A stretch of 64,000 nt of DNA from Mitsuaria sp. 7 (GTDB lineage: Bacteria; Pseudomonadota; Gammaproteobacteria; Burkholderiales; Burkholderiaceae_C): the NCBI RefSeq assembly GCF_001653795.1, contig NZ_CP011514.1, positions 2,092,976 through 2,156,975 of the forward strand, given 5' to 3'. How positions within the stretch are numbered: the first letter of the stretch is position 1; each line of letters opens with the position of its first letter. The notes under the pieces are model-generated. The model ran no database searches, was not told where the DNA came from, and was given only the letters and a program-made list of their open reading frames with translations. Made by a program: the position numbers and the translations under genes. Shown in pieces: positions 35,845 through 44,153 of this stretch.

Positions 35845-36641
35845 GGCTGGGGCTGCACTTCGACGGTCAGGGTGGCCGTGGTGCTGATCCACAGCGCGGG
35901 GTTGTCGGCGGAGGCGCGGCGCACGCGCACCTGCAGCAGATAGAGGCCGGCGGTCCTGGGCTTGAAGCTCACTTCGCCGGCGGCGTTGGTGCTGAAGTCC
36001 AGCTCGGCCTGCTTCTGGCTCACGTAGTTCTGGCCGTCGGCGATGACGGTCAGCGTCTCGCCGGCCAGCGGCTTGCGGTTCTCGCGCACGCGCACGGTGA
36101 CGGGCTCGCCGGCATAGAGCTCATAGGGCCTGGTCACCGGGAAGATCTCGACGCCCTCGGTGTCGAAGTCCACCGCGCCGGGCCGGCCGCGGGTGACGTA
36201 GACGTCGGCGCGGGTGATGCTCTGCACGTCGATCGGCTGGTCGCCGGGCTTCGCGTCTTCGGCGCGTTCGGAGAACACCACCTTGCCCTCGCGCAGCACG
36301 CCCTTGGCCAGGCGCCCCTTGCGCACGCCCGAGGACACCAGGTAGGTGCCGTTGCCGGCGCCCAGCGGCACCTCGAGGTAGCTGGCGTCCTTCAGCACGG
36401 CGGCCGGCGTCAGCGGCAGCTTCTTGCCGTCGGGACCGACCACCTGGAAGGTGTCGGACTTCATCGCCACGTCGGGCCGCAGGTCGCCTTCGGCGAAGGA
36501 GGCTTCGACGGTCACATGCTTGCGCTGTTCCTCCGCGCTGAAAGTGTTGGGCTTGAGGTACGGCGAGTGGGCCTGAGCGGCTGCGCAAAGCAGCAGCGGG
36601 GTCAGGCAGAGACCGATCTTTTTGAGCGTGAAGAGGGACAT
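35841..36641 (-). CDS. DUF4198 periplasmic protein
   Basis: This 266-residue protein starts at the ATG at 36641 ([28 protein letters not shown]). Mature DUF4198 proteins begin with a metal-binding-looking His, followed by [11 protein letters not shown] and an Ig-like C-terminal domain ([20 protein letters not shown] ... [19 protein letters not shown]). The family is often found with TonB-dependent receptors and nickel/cobalt or iron uptake genes. A Fur-like palindrome lies 39 bp upstream, supporting iron control. It is coupled to the EF-hand gene downstream. Confidence 0.85.
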   Translation of the reverse strand: MSLFTLKKIGLCLTPLLLCAAAQAHSPYLKPNTFSAEEQRKHVTVEASFAEGDLRPDVAMKSDTFQVVGPDGKKLPLTPAAVLKDASYLEVPLGAGNGTYLVSSGVRKGRLAKGVLREGKVVFSERAEDAKPGDQPIDVQSITRADVYVTRGRPGAVDFDTEGVEIFPVTRPYELYAGEPVTVRVRENRKPLAGETLTVIADGQNYVSQKQAELDFSTNAAGEVSFKPRTAGLYLLQVRVRRASADNPALWISTTATLTVEVQPQP

Positions 36642-36679
36642 CGCAATTCGTGCCGGGTTGAGTCGGTCGGCACTATAGA

Positions 36680-36694
36680 TGAGAATTGATCTCA
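36680..36694 (-). promoter_or_regulatory. Fur-box-like palindrome
   Basis: TGAGAATTGATCTCA forms a TGAGA...TCTCA inverted repeat, extended by CAATTGCGAACTATTG. It resembles betaproteobacterial Fur sites (TGAGAATNNNNNTCTCA-like) and sits 39 bp before the DUF4198 start. Confidence 0.6.
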
Positions 36695-36751
36695 ATTGCG
36701 AACTATTGTCAACAAGGACAGAGGAAGCTCCCGAGAGAGGACGGGTGCCAG

Positions 36752-37027
36752 GTGTTGCGCCGAAGCGCGAGACACTCGCGTTTCGACAGGGACGACTTCA
36801 ATCCGGAGGCCTGCCGTGCGCTGCCCTACCCGCCGCCGGCCTACACCGGGGACGAGGCGCAGGCATTGAAGCGCGTGCTCGAAGCAGTCGATCGCGTCGT
36901 GGCGGCGACGCCGCGGAGCATCGTCGACACGGCCGCGACGCTCGCGTTGCCCGAGTGGGCAGCGCTGGGCGCCGCCGCGCGGCACGCGCTGACGGTGATG
37001 TCGGTGCGAGGCAGGCTGCCGGAATGA
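36752..37027 (+). CDS. Hypothetical small protein
   Basis: A frame of about 91 residues from a GTG at 36752 (the frame stays open up to a TTG at 36686 that falls in the Fur-like box). The part FDRDDFNPEACRALPYPPPAYTGDEAQALKRVLEAVDRVVAATPRSIVDTAA reads like a real helical protein, but I recognise no family. Both strands are open here, so the call is tentative. It is divergent from the DUF4198 operon. Confidence 0.4.
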   Translation: MLRRSARHSRFDRDDFNPEACRALPYPPPAYTGDEAQALKRVLEAVDRVVAATPRSIVDTAATLALPEWAALGAAARHALTVMSVRGRLPE

Positions 37028-37211
37028 GTCGGGAAGTCGCGCGAAGCGAATTCGCAATGAGGCCGGGCAGCCGGCTTTGCGGCGAAACCGACCTCATGAC
37101 TAGAAGACATGATTCAGCGAGCGTCTGCCATCACCGCGGAGGTCCTCGATTGATGCGACGATCCCGGCAGTTGTAAATCGGGAAATGCGACATGAGCGAG
37201 GACAAGGTCCC

Positions 37212-37916
37212 TCAGACCTTCTGCATCGCGAGCAGGTAATTCACCCCTGTCCAGCCGAAGAGCCGGAAGGTCCGGGTGATCGGGTTGTAGCGCAGCCCCT
37301 TCTCGTCGCGAAGGACCAGTCCGGCCGCGGCCGCCATCGCTTTCAGCTCTGCCGGCTTGATGAACTTGGCGTAGTCGTGCGTGCCGCGCGGCAGCACCTT
37401 GAGCACGCGCTCCGCGCCGAAGATGGCGACGAGCCAGCTCAGGGGCGATCGGTTGATCGTGGAGAAGAACACCCACCCGCCTGGCCTGGTCAGCGCCGAG
37501 CACGCGGCGACGACCTGCGCGGGATCCGGGACGTGCTCGAGCATCTCCATGCAGGTGACGACGTCGAAGGTGCCCGGAGACTCGCGCGCGAGGTCCTCGG
37601 CGGCGACGTGGCGGTAGGCCACGGACGCCCTGCTCTGCGCCGCATGGATCGTGGCGACCTTCAAGCCCTTGTCCGCGAGGTCGATGCCGAGCACATCGGC
37701 GCCACGGTGTGCCATCGCCTCGGCCAGGATGCCGCCGCCGCAGCCGACGTCGAGGACGCACCTGCCCCGCAGCGAGGCCAGCCGATCGATCCACTCGAGC
37801 CGATGCGGATTGATCGCATGCAAGGGCCAGAACTCCGACCCGGCATCCCACCAGCGGGAAGCCAAGGCCTGGAACTTGTCGAGCTCGGCCGCATCGAAGT
37901 TGGTGTGCGTCGTCAT
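37212..37916 (-). CDS. ubiG: Ubiquinone biosynthesis O-methyltransferase
   Basis: This 234-residue enzyme catalyses both O-methylation steps of ubiquinone synthesis with SAM. It starts MTTHTNFDAAELDKFQALASRWWDAGSEFWPLHAINPHRLEWID, the standard UbiG N-terminus, followed by the SAM motif VLDVGCGGGILAEAMA, TCMEMLEHVPDP and FFSTINRSPLSWLVAI. It is preceded by a DUF393 gene on the same strand (24-bp gap). An unusual feature is the context: the DUF393-ubiG pair is divergent from an ArsR-type repressor, implying regulated rather than housekeeping expression; a second ubiG copy elsewhere cannot be excluded. Confidence 0.93.
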   Translation of the reverse strand: MTTHTNFDAAELDKFQALASRWWDAGSEFWPLHAINPHRLEWIDRLASLRGRCVLDVGCGGGILAEAMAHRGADVLGIDLADKGLKVATIHAAQSRASVAYRHVAAEDLARESPGTFDVVTCMEMLEHVPDPAQVVAACSALTRPGGWVFFSTINRSPLSWLVAIFGAERVLKVLPRGTHDYAKFIKPAELKAMAAAAGLVLRDEKGLRYNPITRTFRLFGWTGVNYLLAMQKV

Positions 37917-37940
37917 GATGTTTTCCTTGTCTGAAGTGAA

Positions 37941-38351
37941 TTACCAGTGCCCCTGACTGCGGTTCCAGCGGTACAGCACACGGGCGAAGACGATGTAGGC
38001 CCACGAGCTCAGGGTCCGCAGCCCTGGCAGGCGCAGCGGCTTGAGGAGCCAGCCCCAGCGGGGCTGCAGCGACCATGTCGTCACGAGTGCGGTCGCGCCC
38101 ACCTGCAGACGGCCGTCGGCGTCGACCAGGTGCAGACGCTCCCGGACGCTTTCCAGATCGAGGCCCAGCGCCGCGAGACGCTCGGGGTGGCGGTGCACGT
38201 CCACCCATTCGACATCGCGCTCGCTGATGCGCGCGCGCATGGCACACACGCCGGCGTCGCAGACCGGGCAGGCGCTGTTGTAGTAGACGGTGTGATGCCG
38301 GACGGCAGGATCGACGACGGGCGGTGCGGAGGCGATCGGATCGGCGGACAT
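37941..38351 (-). CDS. DUF393 (DCC) thiol-disulfide oxidoreductase-like protein
   Basis: This 136-residue protein has the thioredoxin-like DCC motif YYNSACPVCDAGVCAMRARI, with CxxC at about residues 28-31. The conserved middle is VDVHRHPERLAALGLDLESVRERLHLVDADGRLQVGATALV, and the C-terminal half (AYIVFARVLYRWN) is amphipathic or membrane-associated. It forms an operon with ubiG and is divergent from the ArsR gene, with a palindrome between them. Substrate is unknown. Confidence 0.88.
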   Translation of the reverse strand: MSADPIASAPPVVDPAVRHHTVYYNSACPVCDAGVCAMRARISERDVEWVDVHRHPERLAALGLDLESVRERLHLVDADGRLQVGATALVTTWSLQPRWGWLLKPLRLPGLRTLSSWAYIVFARVLYRWNRSQGHW

Positions 38352-38385
38352 GCGGACTCCTCAAGTGCGGTCCAGCATAGCCTAT

Positions 38386-38405
38386 ATTTAGCCAAATAGC
38401 TAAAT
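38386..38405. promoter_or_regulatory. ArsR-type palindromic operator
   Basis: ATTTAGC (38386-38392) and GCTAAAT (38399-38405) form a perfect inverted repeat with a 6-bp spacer; a further TTAGC half-site lies at 38413-38417. The site is between the divergent DUF393 gene and the ArsR gene, in otherwise GC-rich DNA. Confidence 0.65.
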
Positions 38406-38449
38406 GCCTAATTAGCGAACGCGATGACGGCGGGCGATAAGATGCGGCG

Positions 38450-38758
38450 ATGGACAAAGTCTTCGAAGCGCTGGCCTCGACGCCGAGGCGCAAGATCCTG
38501 GCCTATCTCTCCGAGACGGAACTCTCGGCGGGCGACATCGCGACGCGCTTCGATATGACGAAACCGTCCTTGTCCAAGCACCTCAAGATCCTCGAGACGG
38601 CCGGCCTGGTGAAGGCCGAGAAGCGCGGCCAGTTCGTCTTCTACAGCCTGCAGAGGGACAGCCTGGCCAACACGCTCACCAGCTTCGTCCAGCAGGTCTG
38701 CCCGGTGTCCACGAAGCTGCGCAAGGAAAGCAAGGCCATCGCATCGAAGCGCAGCTGA
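38450..38758 (+). CDS. ArsR/SdpR-family transcriptional repressor
   Basis: This 102-residue winged-helix protein reads MDKVFEALASTPRRKILAYLSETELSAGDIATRFDMTKPSLSKHLKILETAGLVKAEKRGQFVFYSL, which is the autorepressor (SdpR-like) ArsR subgroup. There is no metal-binding CxC motif; only one cysteine is present, near the C-terminus. It is divergent from the DUF393-ubiG operon, and the ATTTAGC palindrome lies between them, so it probably controls both itself and that operon. Confidence 0.9.
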   Translation: MDKVFEALASTPRRKILAYLSETELSAGDIATRFDMTKPSLSKHLKILETAGLVKAEKRGQFVFYSLQRDSLANTLTSFVQQVCPVSTKLRKESKAIASKRS

Positions 38759-38769
38759 CCGCGCTCGAC

Positions 38770-39033
38770 TCAGGAAAAGTAGGCGCAGTGCCGGGCGACA
38801 ACCTGCTGGTCTCTCACGATGCACCAGCCAGACTCGTGGCAGTCGCGAAGCCCCACCGTTGCTGACCACGCGTACTCCCAGAGCTGATCGCCGGCCAGCA
38901 TCTGGCTCGTGAACTTCTTGAGCTCTGCCCGGGCCTTCTTCCCTCGCACCGTCTTCAGATAGCCCGCGATATCGGTGACCTGCTGCGTGAGCAGACGGGT
39001 CATGTCTCGCAGGGATTCTTCTTCGCTTGGCAT
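38770..39033 (-). CDS. Hypothetical protein
   Basis: This 87-residue frame starts at the ATG at 39033 (MPSEEESLRDMTRLLTQQVTDIAGYL). The first 60 residues look helical and charged; the end (GLRDCHESGWCIVRDQQVVARHCAYFS) is Cys/His-containing. I know no family. It is convergent with the ArsR gene (11-bp gap) and divergent from the next membrane-protein gene. The composition is protein-like, but there is no other support. Confidence 0.5.
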   Translation of the reverse strand: MPSEEESLRDMTRLLTQQVTDIAGYLKTVRGKKARAELKKFTSQMLAGDQLWEYAWSATVGLRDCHESGWCIVRDQQVVARHCAYFS

Positions 39034-39150
39034 GGTGATCTGTCGACGAGGACGCAAGGGGTCGATCGGTGTGCGTCACGACCGCAGGATCGCGCCGCCG
39101 GGTTTTCGAGATTGTGATGCTCGTCCGGGAGATGGCAAGATCCGACCCCC

Positions 39151-39549
39151 ATGTCGAACAGCAACCCCTTCGCGCCGCCCGGCGCCATCGTCGCCGATAC
39201 GGTGGACCAGGCTCAGTCGACCTCTTCTCGACGTCAGAGCTTGAAGACAGCGAGACGCCTGCTCGTCGCCTCCATTGTCGGATTCGTTGCCTGCGCGGTG
39301 ATGCGTCGAACCGGACCGGGCGGTGTTCAACTCCTGCTCGGCTTCGTCACCCTGATCGCAGCCATCACAGGGATCGTGAAGGTCTGTCTGGCAACGGAGC
39401 TCGGATGGGGCGTGACTGCCCTGGCCTTGGTCGGGTTCTTCATCCCCGGCCTGAACATCGCCGTCTACGCGATCCTCATCGTTCGCGCGACGCGGGAGCT
39501 CCGCTCGCCACGGACGGCCTGGTATCAGGCGGACGGATCCGGAAGCTGA
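39151..39549 (+). CDS. Small membrane protein
   Basis: This 132-residue protein starts MSNSNPFAPPGAIVADTVD, an N-terminus common to small membrane proteins that begin with an NPFAPP motif. Three hydrophobic helices follow (LLVASIVGFVACAVM, VQLLLGFVTLIAAITGIVKV, WGVTALALVGFFIPGLNIAVYAILIV). No enzymatic motif is seen. It is followed after 2 nt by the DUF4259 gene, suggesting a two-gene operon. Confidence 0.75.
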   Translation: MSNSNPFAPPGAIVADTVDQAQSTSSRRQSLKTARRLLVASIVGFVACAVMRRTGPGGVQLLLGFVTLIAAITGIVKVCLATELGWGVTALALVGFFIPGLNIAVYAILIVRATRELRSPRTAWYQADGSGS

Positions 39550-39551
39550 AA

Positions 39552-40025
39552 ATGCACCGCCGAGCCGTCCTCATCAGTCTTGTTGCCACGTTGGCGCATG
39601 GCACCGCAAGGGCCGGAACCTGGGGGCACGGCAGCTTCGGAAATGATGGCGCGCTTGACTGGCTTGGAGATTTCCTCGACAGACCGTCCGCTGCCTCCAT
39701 TGAGGCCACGCTCAATGCGGCGCTGACATCCGGTCCGCTGGGGTCGTTTGAAGGCGAGTCCGCGATGGCGGCCGCAGAGGTCGTCGCGGCGGCACTCGGA
39801 CGACCGGCTCCGGATCTTCGGAATGACTTGCTCGCCTGGCTTCGGCGCACGGATCTTGCGGACTACAAGAAGCTGAAGGCACTCGCAGGACGCGCGGTGA
39901 ACGCCGTCATCTCCGGCCAGAGGTCCGAGCTGCGTGAGTTGTGGAGCCCCGATCGCGTGGACTTCGCCCAGTGGCAAGCCAGTGCCCAGGAGCTGCTCAA
40001 GCGCCTGGGTGAGCCGCGCCGTTGA
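39552..40025 (+). CDS. DUF4259 family protein, probably exported
   Basis: This 157-residue protein starts at the ATG at 39552 (MHRRAVLISLVATLAHGTARA), a signal peptide. The mature part begins GTWGHGSFGNDGALDWLGDFLD, the DUF4259 hallmark, followed by ESAMAAAEVVAAALGRPAPDL and LRRTDLADYKKLKALAGRAVNAV. DUF4259 proteins are normally cytoplasmic, so the signal peptide is unusual. Function is unknown. It follows the membrane-protein gene closely. Confidence 0.83.
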   Translation: MHRRAVLISLVATLAHGTARAGTWGHGSFGNDGALDWLGDFLDRPSAASIEATLNAALTSGPLGSFEGESAMAAAEVVAAALGRPAPDLRNDLLAWLRRTDLADYKKLKALAGRAVNAVISGQRSELRELWSPDRVDFAQWQASAQELLKRLGEPRR

Positions 40026-40045
40026 CGACAATCCAGGCAGCGCCA

Positions 40046-40180
40046 ATGCAAGAGATTCCCCCGCATCGAACGGACGTCCATATCCTCGCCGACATCAACT
40101 GGGAATCGAAGGTTGATCATGCGATGGCTGAACTCTTCGAAGCCCTCTGGGCGACGACACGCTGCGTCAACGACCGCTAG
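40046..40180 (+). CDS. Possible 44-residue small protein
   Basis: An ATG at 40046 opens a short frame with acidic, helical-looking content (HILADINWESKVDHAMAELFEALW) and ends at 40180, just before the nested hairpin. No family is recognised. It could be a gene remnant. Confidence 0.3.
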   Translation: MQEIPPHRTDVHILADINWESKVDHAMAELFEALWATTRCVNDR

Positions 40181-40182
40181 CA

Positions 40183-40248
40183 ACCGAGGCCGTTTCACAG
40201 CCAGGCCGACAGCGACTCATGCCCGGCATGGTCGGCCTGTGCCTCGGT
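40183..40248. other. Nested hairpin (terminator or structured RNA)
   Basis: Three concentric complementary pairs: ACCGAGGC 40183-40190 with GCCTCGGT 40241-40248; CAGGCCGAC 40202-40210 with GTCGGCCTG 40231-40239; CATGCC 40218-40223 with GGCATG 40225-40230. The 66-nt element ends the upstream small genes and precedes the galactose operon. No U-tract follows. Confidence 0.6.
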
Positions 40249-40387
40249 CTTGCGGATGATCATGGTGCCGCGACTCGACCCGTCCCTCGGACGTATTCCA
40301 AAGTCGTATGGCAACCGTCGAAGATTGGATGTTTCCCCCCTGGCTGATGCTCCTAAGCTGGGCGGCGTTCCCCAACGAGCCGGCCCC

Positions 40388-41536
40388 ATGCGAATCACGA
40401 AGCTGACGACCTATCGCGTTCCACCGCGGTGGATGTTCCTGAAGATCGACACCGACGAAGGCGTGGTCGGCTGGGGCGAACCCGTGATCGAAGGTCGCGC
40501 GCGCACCGTCGAGGCCGCGGTGCACGAGCTGTCGGAATACGTCGTCGGCCAGGACCCTTCCCGCATCAACGACCTCTGGCAGGTCATGTACCGCGCGGGC
40601 TTCTATCGCGGCGGCGCGATCCTGATGAGCGCCCTCGCCGGCATCGACCAGGCGCTGTGGGACATCAAGGGCAAGGTCCTCGGCCAGCCGGTCCACGAGC
40701 TGCTGGGAGGCCTGGTCCGCGATCGGATGAAAGTCTATTCCTGGGTCGGCGGCGACCGCCCCGCCGACGTCATCAACGACATCCGGCGCATGCGCGAGGG
40801 CGGCTTCGATACCTTCAAGATGAATGGCACCGAAGAGATGGCCATCGTCGACAGCGCCCGCAAGGTGGACGAGGCGGTGGCCCGCATCGCCGAGATCCGG
40901 GAGGCCTTCGGCCACGAGATCGAGTTCGGCATCGACTTCCACGGCCGCGTGGCCGCGCCCATGGCCAAGCCGCTGCTCAAGGCGCTGGAACCGTACCGGC
41001 CGCTCTTCGTCGAGGAACCCGTGCTCGCGGAGCAGGCCGAGTACTACCCGCGCCTGGCCGAGCAGACGACCATTCCGCTGGCGGCGGGCGAGCGCATGTA
41101 TTCCCGCTTCGAGTTCAAGCGCGTCTTCGCCGCCGGCGGCATCGCCATCATCCAGCCGGACCTGTCGCATGCCGGCGGCATCACCGAGTGCGTCAAGATC
41201 GCCGCGATGGCCGAGGCGCACGACGTGGCCCTCGCCCCCCATTGCCCGCTGGGGCCGGTGGCGCTGGCGGCCTGCCTGGCCGTGGACTTCGTGTCGCACA
41301 ACGCCGTGCTGCAGGAACAGAGCATGGGCATCCACTACAACCAGGGCGCGGAACTGCTGGACTTCGTCAGCAACCGCGAGGACTTCCACATCGAGGACGG
41401 CTTCATCCGGCCGCTGCGCAGGCCCGGCCTGGGCGTGGTGATCGACGAACAGCGCGTCATCGAGGCCAGCCGCAATGCCCCCGACTGGCGCAATCCCGTC
41501 TGGCGTCATGCCGACGGCAGCGTCGCGGAATGGTGA
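40388..41536 (+). CDS. dgoD: D-galactonate dehydratase
   Basis: This 382-residue enolase-superfamily enzyme converts D-galactonate to 2-keto-3-deoxygalactonate. The start at 40388 ([20 protein letters not shown]) matches the family; the upstream frame extension does not. Metal and catalytic regions are IDFHGRV, FVEEPVL and [12 protein letters not shown], and the catalytic His lies in [14 protein letters not shown], as in DgoD. It heads an operon with dgoK (TGATG-type overlap) and dgoA, so the whole DeLey-Doudoroff lower pathway is present. Confidence 0.94.
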   Translation: MRITKLTTYRVPPRWMFLKIDTDEGVVGWGEPVIEGRARTVEAAVHELSEYVVGQDPSRINDLWQVMYRAGFYRGGAILMSALAGIDQALWDIKGKVLGQPVHELLGGLVRDRMKVYSWVGGDRPADVINDIRRMREGGFDTFKMNGTEEMAIVDSARKVDEAVARIAEIREAFGHEIEFGIDFHGRVAAPMAKPLLKALEPYRPLFVEEPVLAEQAEYYPRLAEQTTIPLAAGERMYSRFEFKRVFAAGGIAIIQPDLSHAGGITECVKIAAMAEAHDVALAPHCPLGPVALAACLAVDFVSHNAVLQEQSMGIHYNQGAELLDFVSNREDFHIEDGFIRPLRRPGLGVVIDEQRVIEASRNAPDWRNPVWRHADGSVAEW

Positions 41537-42474
41537 TGCCTGAGCGCGCGCGCCTGATCGCGCTGGACTGGGGAAGCACGCGGCTCCGCGCCTTCCTGAT
41601 GGGCGCCGACGGCGAGGTGCTGGGCACGCGCGAGTCCGACGCCGGAGCCTCCACCCTGGGCGGCACCGACGCGTTCGCCCGGGCCCTGGAAGACCTGGTG
41701 GGAAGCTGGCGCGCGCAGCACGCGGGCATCAGGCTGCTGGCGTGCGGCATGGTCGGCAGCCAGCACGGCTGGCGCGAAGTCCCGTATGTGCGCTGCGCCG
41801 CCGATGCCGCCGCGCTGGCCGCCCGGGCGCTGCCGCTGGACGATGCGCTCTGGATCATTCCCGGCCTCGTCGACGATGCGGGACAGCCGGACGTCATGCG
41901 CGGCGAGGAGACGCAGATCATCGGCGCGTTGGCGCGACATCCCGAGCTGTCGGCGGACGCCTGCCTCGTGCTGCCCGGCACGCATTCGAAATGGGCGCGG
42001 GTCCGCGATGGCCGCGTCACCGGTTTCGCCACGCACATGACCGGCGAGCTCTACGCCTTGCTGCGCCGGCAGTCGGTGCTCTCGCGGCTGATGCCGGCCG
42101 ACGACGGCCCGCCCGCGTCGGACGACGCATTCCTTCGCGGTCTGGACGCGGCGCGGGAGCCCGCGGGGCTCGGCCGTCAGCTCTTCGGCGTGCGCACGCT
42201 GGGCCTGTTCAAGCAGTTGCGGTCCGAGGAACTGCCCGACTACCTGTCCGGGCTGCTGATCGGCCACGAGGTCGCGAGCGAGCTGGGCGACTTGCGCCGA
42301 CCGGAGGCGACGGGCGACGCGGCGTCGCAGCGTCTCGCGCTCGTCGGCGATCCGGCCCTGTGCAGGCGCTACGCGCTGGCCATCGGCCGCTTCGGTGGGC
42401 CCTCGCCGCTCCTGCTCGACAACACCGCGCCCGCCGGCCTGTGGCGGCTGGCGCAAATCATGAAGCTCGCCTGA
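41536..42474 (+). CDS. dgoK: 2-dehydro-3-deoxygalactonokinase
   Basis: This kinase of about 312 residues phosphorylates 2-keto-3-deoxygalactonate at C6. It has the N-terminal phosphate-binding segment LIALDWGSTRLRAFLM, then GMVGSQHGWREVPYV, DVMRGEETQIIGAL, LVLPGTHSKWARV and TGELYALLRRQSVL, all typical of DgoK. The ATG at 41536 overlaps the dgoD stop; an in-frame ATG two codons earlier (41530) is possible. It overlaps dgoA by one base (TGATG). Confidence 0.94.
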   Translation: MPERARLIALDWGSTRLRAFLMGADGEVLGTRESDAGASTLGGTDAFARALEDLVGSWRAQHAGIRLLACGMVGSQHGWREVPYVRCAADAAALAARALPLDDALWIIPGLVDDAGQPDVMRGEETQIIGALARHPELSADACLVLPGTHSKWARVRDGRVTGFATHMTGELYALLRRQSVLSRLMPADDGPPASDDAFLRGLDAAREPAGLGRQLFGVRTLGLFKQLRSEELPDYLSGLLIGHEVASELGDLRRPEATGDAASQRLALVGDPALCRRYALAIGRFGGPSPLLLDNTAPAGLWRLAQIMKLA

Positions 42475-43091
42475 TGTTGACGACCGCGCTGCAACACCTG
42501 CCCCTGATCGCCATCCTGCGAGGCGTGGGTCCGGACGAGGTGGAGGCCATCGGCGATGCGCTCCACGCCGAAGGATTCCGCCTCATCGAGGTGCCGTTGA
42601 ACTCGCCGCGCGCACTCGAGTCCATAGCCCGCCTCGCGCGGCGACTGCCGGCCGACACGGTCGTCGGCGCCGGCACGGTGCTCACGGCCACCGCCGTCGC
42701 CCAGGTGCGCGACGCGGGCGGACGACTCATCGTCATGCCGCACGCGGACGCCGCCGTGATCCGGGCCGCCAAGGCGCTCGGCCTGTCCTGCGTGCCGGGC
42801 GCGGCCACGCCGACGGAGGCCTTCGCCGCGATCGATGCCGGCGCCGACGCGCTGAAGCTCTTCCCGGCGGAGCTGGTCACGCCCGCCGTCATCAAGGCGA
42901 TGCGCGCCGTGCTGCCGCGCGACCTGCCGCTGCTGCCGGTCGGCGGTATCACGCCGGACACCATGGCCGCGTTCAAGGCGGCGGGCGCCGCCGGATTCGG
43001 CCTGGGATCGGCGCTCTATGGTCCGGGGCTAGCCGCGGTCGAGGTCGGGCGGCGCGCGCGGTCCTTCGTCAACGCCTGGCGCGCCCTCTGA
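42474..43091 (+). CDS. dgoA: 2-dehydro-3-deoxy-6-phosphogalactonate aldolase
   Basis: This 205-residue class I aldolase splits KDPGal to pyruvate and glyceraldehyde-3-phosphate. Family motifs: PLIAILRGVGPDEVEAIGDAL, the Glu in FRLIEVPLNSP, VGAGTVLTATAVAQVRDAGG, the Schiff-base Lys in DALKLFPAELV and GGITPDTMAAFKAAGAAGFGLGSALY. The length is normal. The gene overlaps dgoK by one nucleotide, and the lactonase gene follows after 1 nt, making a tightly packed operon. Confidence 0.95.
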   Translation: MLTTALQHLPLIAILRGVGPDEVEAIGDALHAEGFRLIEVPLNSPRALESIARLARRLPADTVVGAGTVLTATAVAQVRDAGGRLIVMPHADAAVIRAAKALGLSCVPGAATPTEAFAAIDAGADALKLFPAELVTPAVIKAMRAVLPRDLPLLPVGGITPDTMAAFKAAGAAGFGLGSALYGPGLAAVEVGRRARSFVNAWRAL

Positions 43092-43092
43092 C

Positions 43093-44088
43093 ATGCCCTC
43101 GCCGCAACACACCCCGATGGCGTCCGATCCCTCGTTCGACAGGTCCTCCGACCGGTCGTTCAGCACGTCGTCCAAGACGTCGTCCGAGACGTCGTTCAAC
43201 GCGCCGCTTGAACTCGTCCTGACGCAGAGCGCGACGCTGGGCGAGGGACTGCAGTGGCACGACGGACGCTGGTGGTGGACCGACATCGAAGGCGCCACGC
43301 TGCAGGCCTGGCGTCCCGGCGATGCGGTCACCAGCGTCTGCCCGTTGCCCGATCGGCTCGGCAGCTTCGCGCACTGCCGGTCCGGGCGCATGCTGCTGGG
43401 CCTGAGCAAGCGGCTGGCCTTCTCGACGCTGGACGACGCGCTGGCCTTGAGTTCGTTGGAGACCGTGACGCCCGTCGATGCCGCCGAGCCGCGCACCCGC
43501 ATCAACGACGGCCGCACCGACCGGCGCGGCCACTTCGTGTTCGGCACCATGAACGAGGCGAAGGAACGCCGCACCATCGCGAGCTTCTACCAGTTCTCGA
43601 TGCGGCATGGGCTGCGCCGCCTGGCCCTGCCCGCCGTCGCGATCGCCAACAGCCTCTGCTTCAGCCTCGACGGCCGCACGATGTACTTCTGCGACACGCT
43701 GACCCGACGCATCCAGCAGTGCGCCTACGACGCCGAGAGCGCCCAGGTGGCCGACGTGCGGCTGTTCGCCGAGATGGACCTCGCGCAGGCCTGGCCCGAC
43801 GGCTCGACCATCGACGCCGAAGGCTGCCTGTGGAACGCCCAATGGGGCGCCGGCCGCGTCGCGCGTTACGACCCCGAGGGCCGGCTGATGGGCGTGTTCA
43901 CCGCGCCCGCCGCCCACACCAGCTGCCCCGCCATCGGCGGCCCGGGACTGGACCAGCTGATGCTCACCACCGCCCGGCAGGAGCTGAGCCGCGAGGCCCT
44001 GGCCGCACAGCCGCTGTCGGGCAGCCTCTTCGGCCTGCGCCTGCCCCGGGCCCTGGGCGTGCCCGACGCCCTGTTCGACGACCAATGA
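43093..44088 (+). CDS. SMP-30/gluconolactonase family sugar lactonase
   Basis: This 331-residue six-bladed beta-propeller probably hydrolyses galactono-1,4-lactone between the dehydrogenase and DgoD. Metal-site regions: LGEGLQWHDGRWWWTDIEG (Glu), RINDGRTDRRGHFVFGTMNE (Asn/Asp), IANSLCFSLDGRTMYFCDT (Asn) and DAEGCLWNAQWGAGRVARYDPEG. The first 35 residues are a Ser/Thr/Asp-rich extension encoded by repetitive DNA and probably not part of the fold; a later start near residue 35 is possible. The stop codon lies in an 11-nt repeat array. Confidence 0.9.
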   Translation: MPSPQHTPMASDPSFDRSSDRSFSTSSKTSSETSFNAPLELVLTQSATLGEGLQWHDGRWWWTDIEGATLQAWRPGDAVTSVCPLPDRLGSFAHCRSGRMLLGLSKRLAFSTLDDALALSSLETVTPVDAAEPRTRINDGRTDRRGHFVFGTMNEAKERRTIASFYQFSMRHGLRRLALPAVAIANSLCFSLDGRTMYFCDTLTRRIQQCAYDAESAQVADVRLFAEMDLAQAWPDGSTIDAEGCLWNAQWGAGRVARYDPEGRLMGVFTAPAAHTSCPAIGGPGLDQLMLTTARQELSREALAAQPLSGSLFGLRLPRALGVPDALFDDQ

Positions 44089-44143
44089 ACGACCAATGAA
44101 CGACCAATAAGCGATCAGCAAACGATCAGTAAACGATCAGTCA
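44078..44143. repeat. Six 11-nt tandem repeats between lactonase and sugar-binding genes
   Basis: Units: ACGACCAATGA twice, ACGACCAATAA, GCGATCAGCAA, ACGATCAGTAA, ACGATCAGTCA, all 11 nt. The lactonase stop is in the first unit and the next gene's ribosome-binding site (AAGGAGA) starts at the end of the array. Confidence 0.9.
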
Positions 44144-44153
44144 AGGAGACAAC

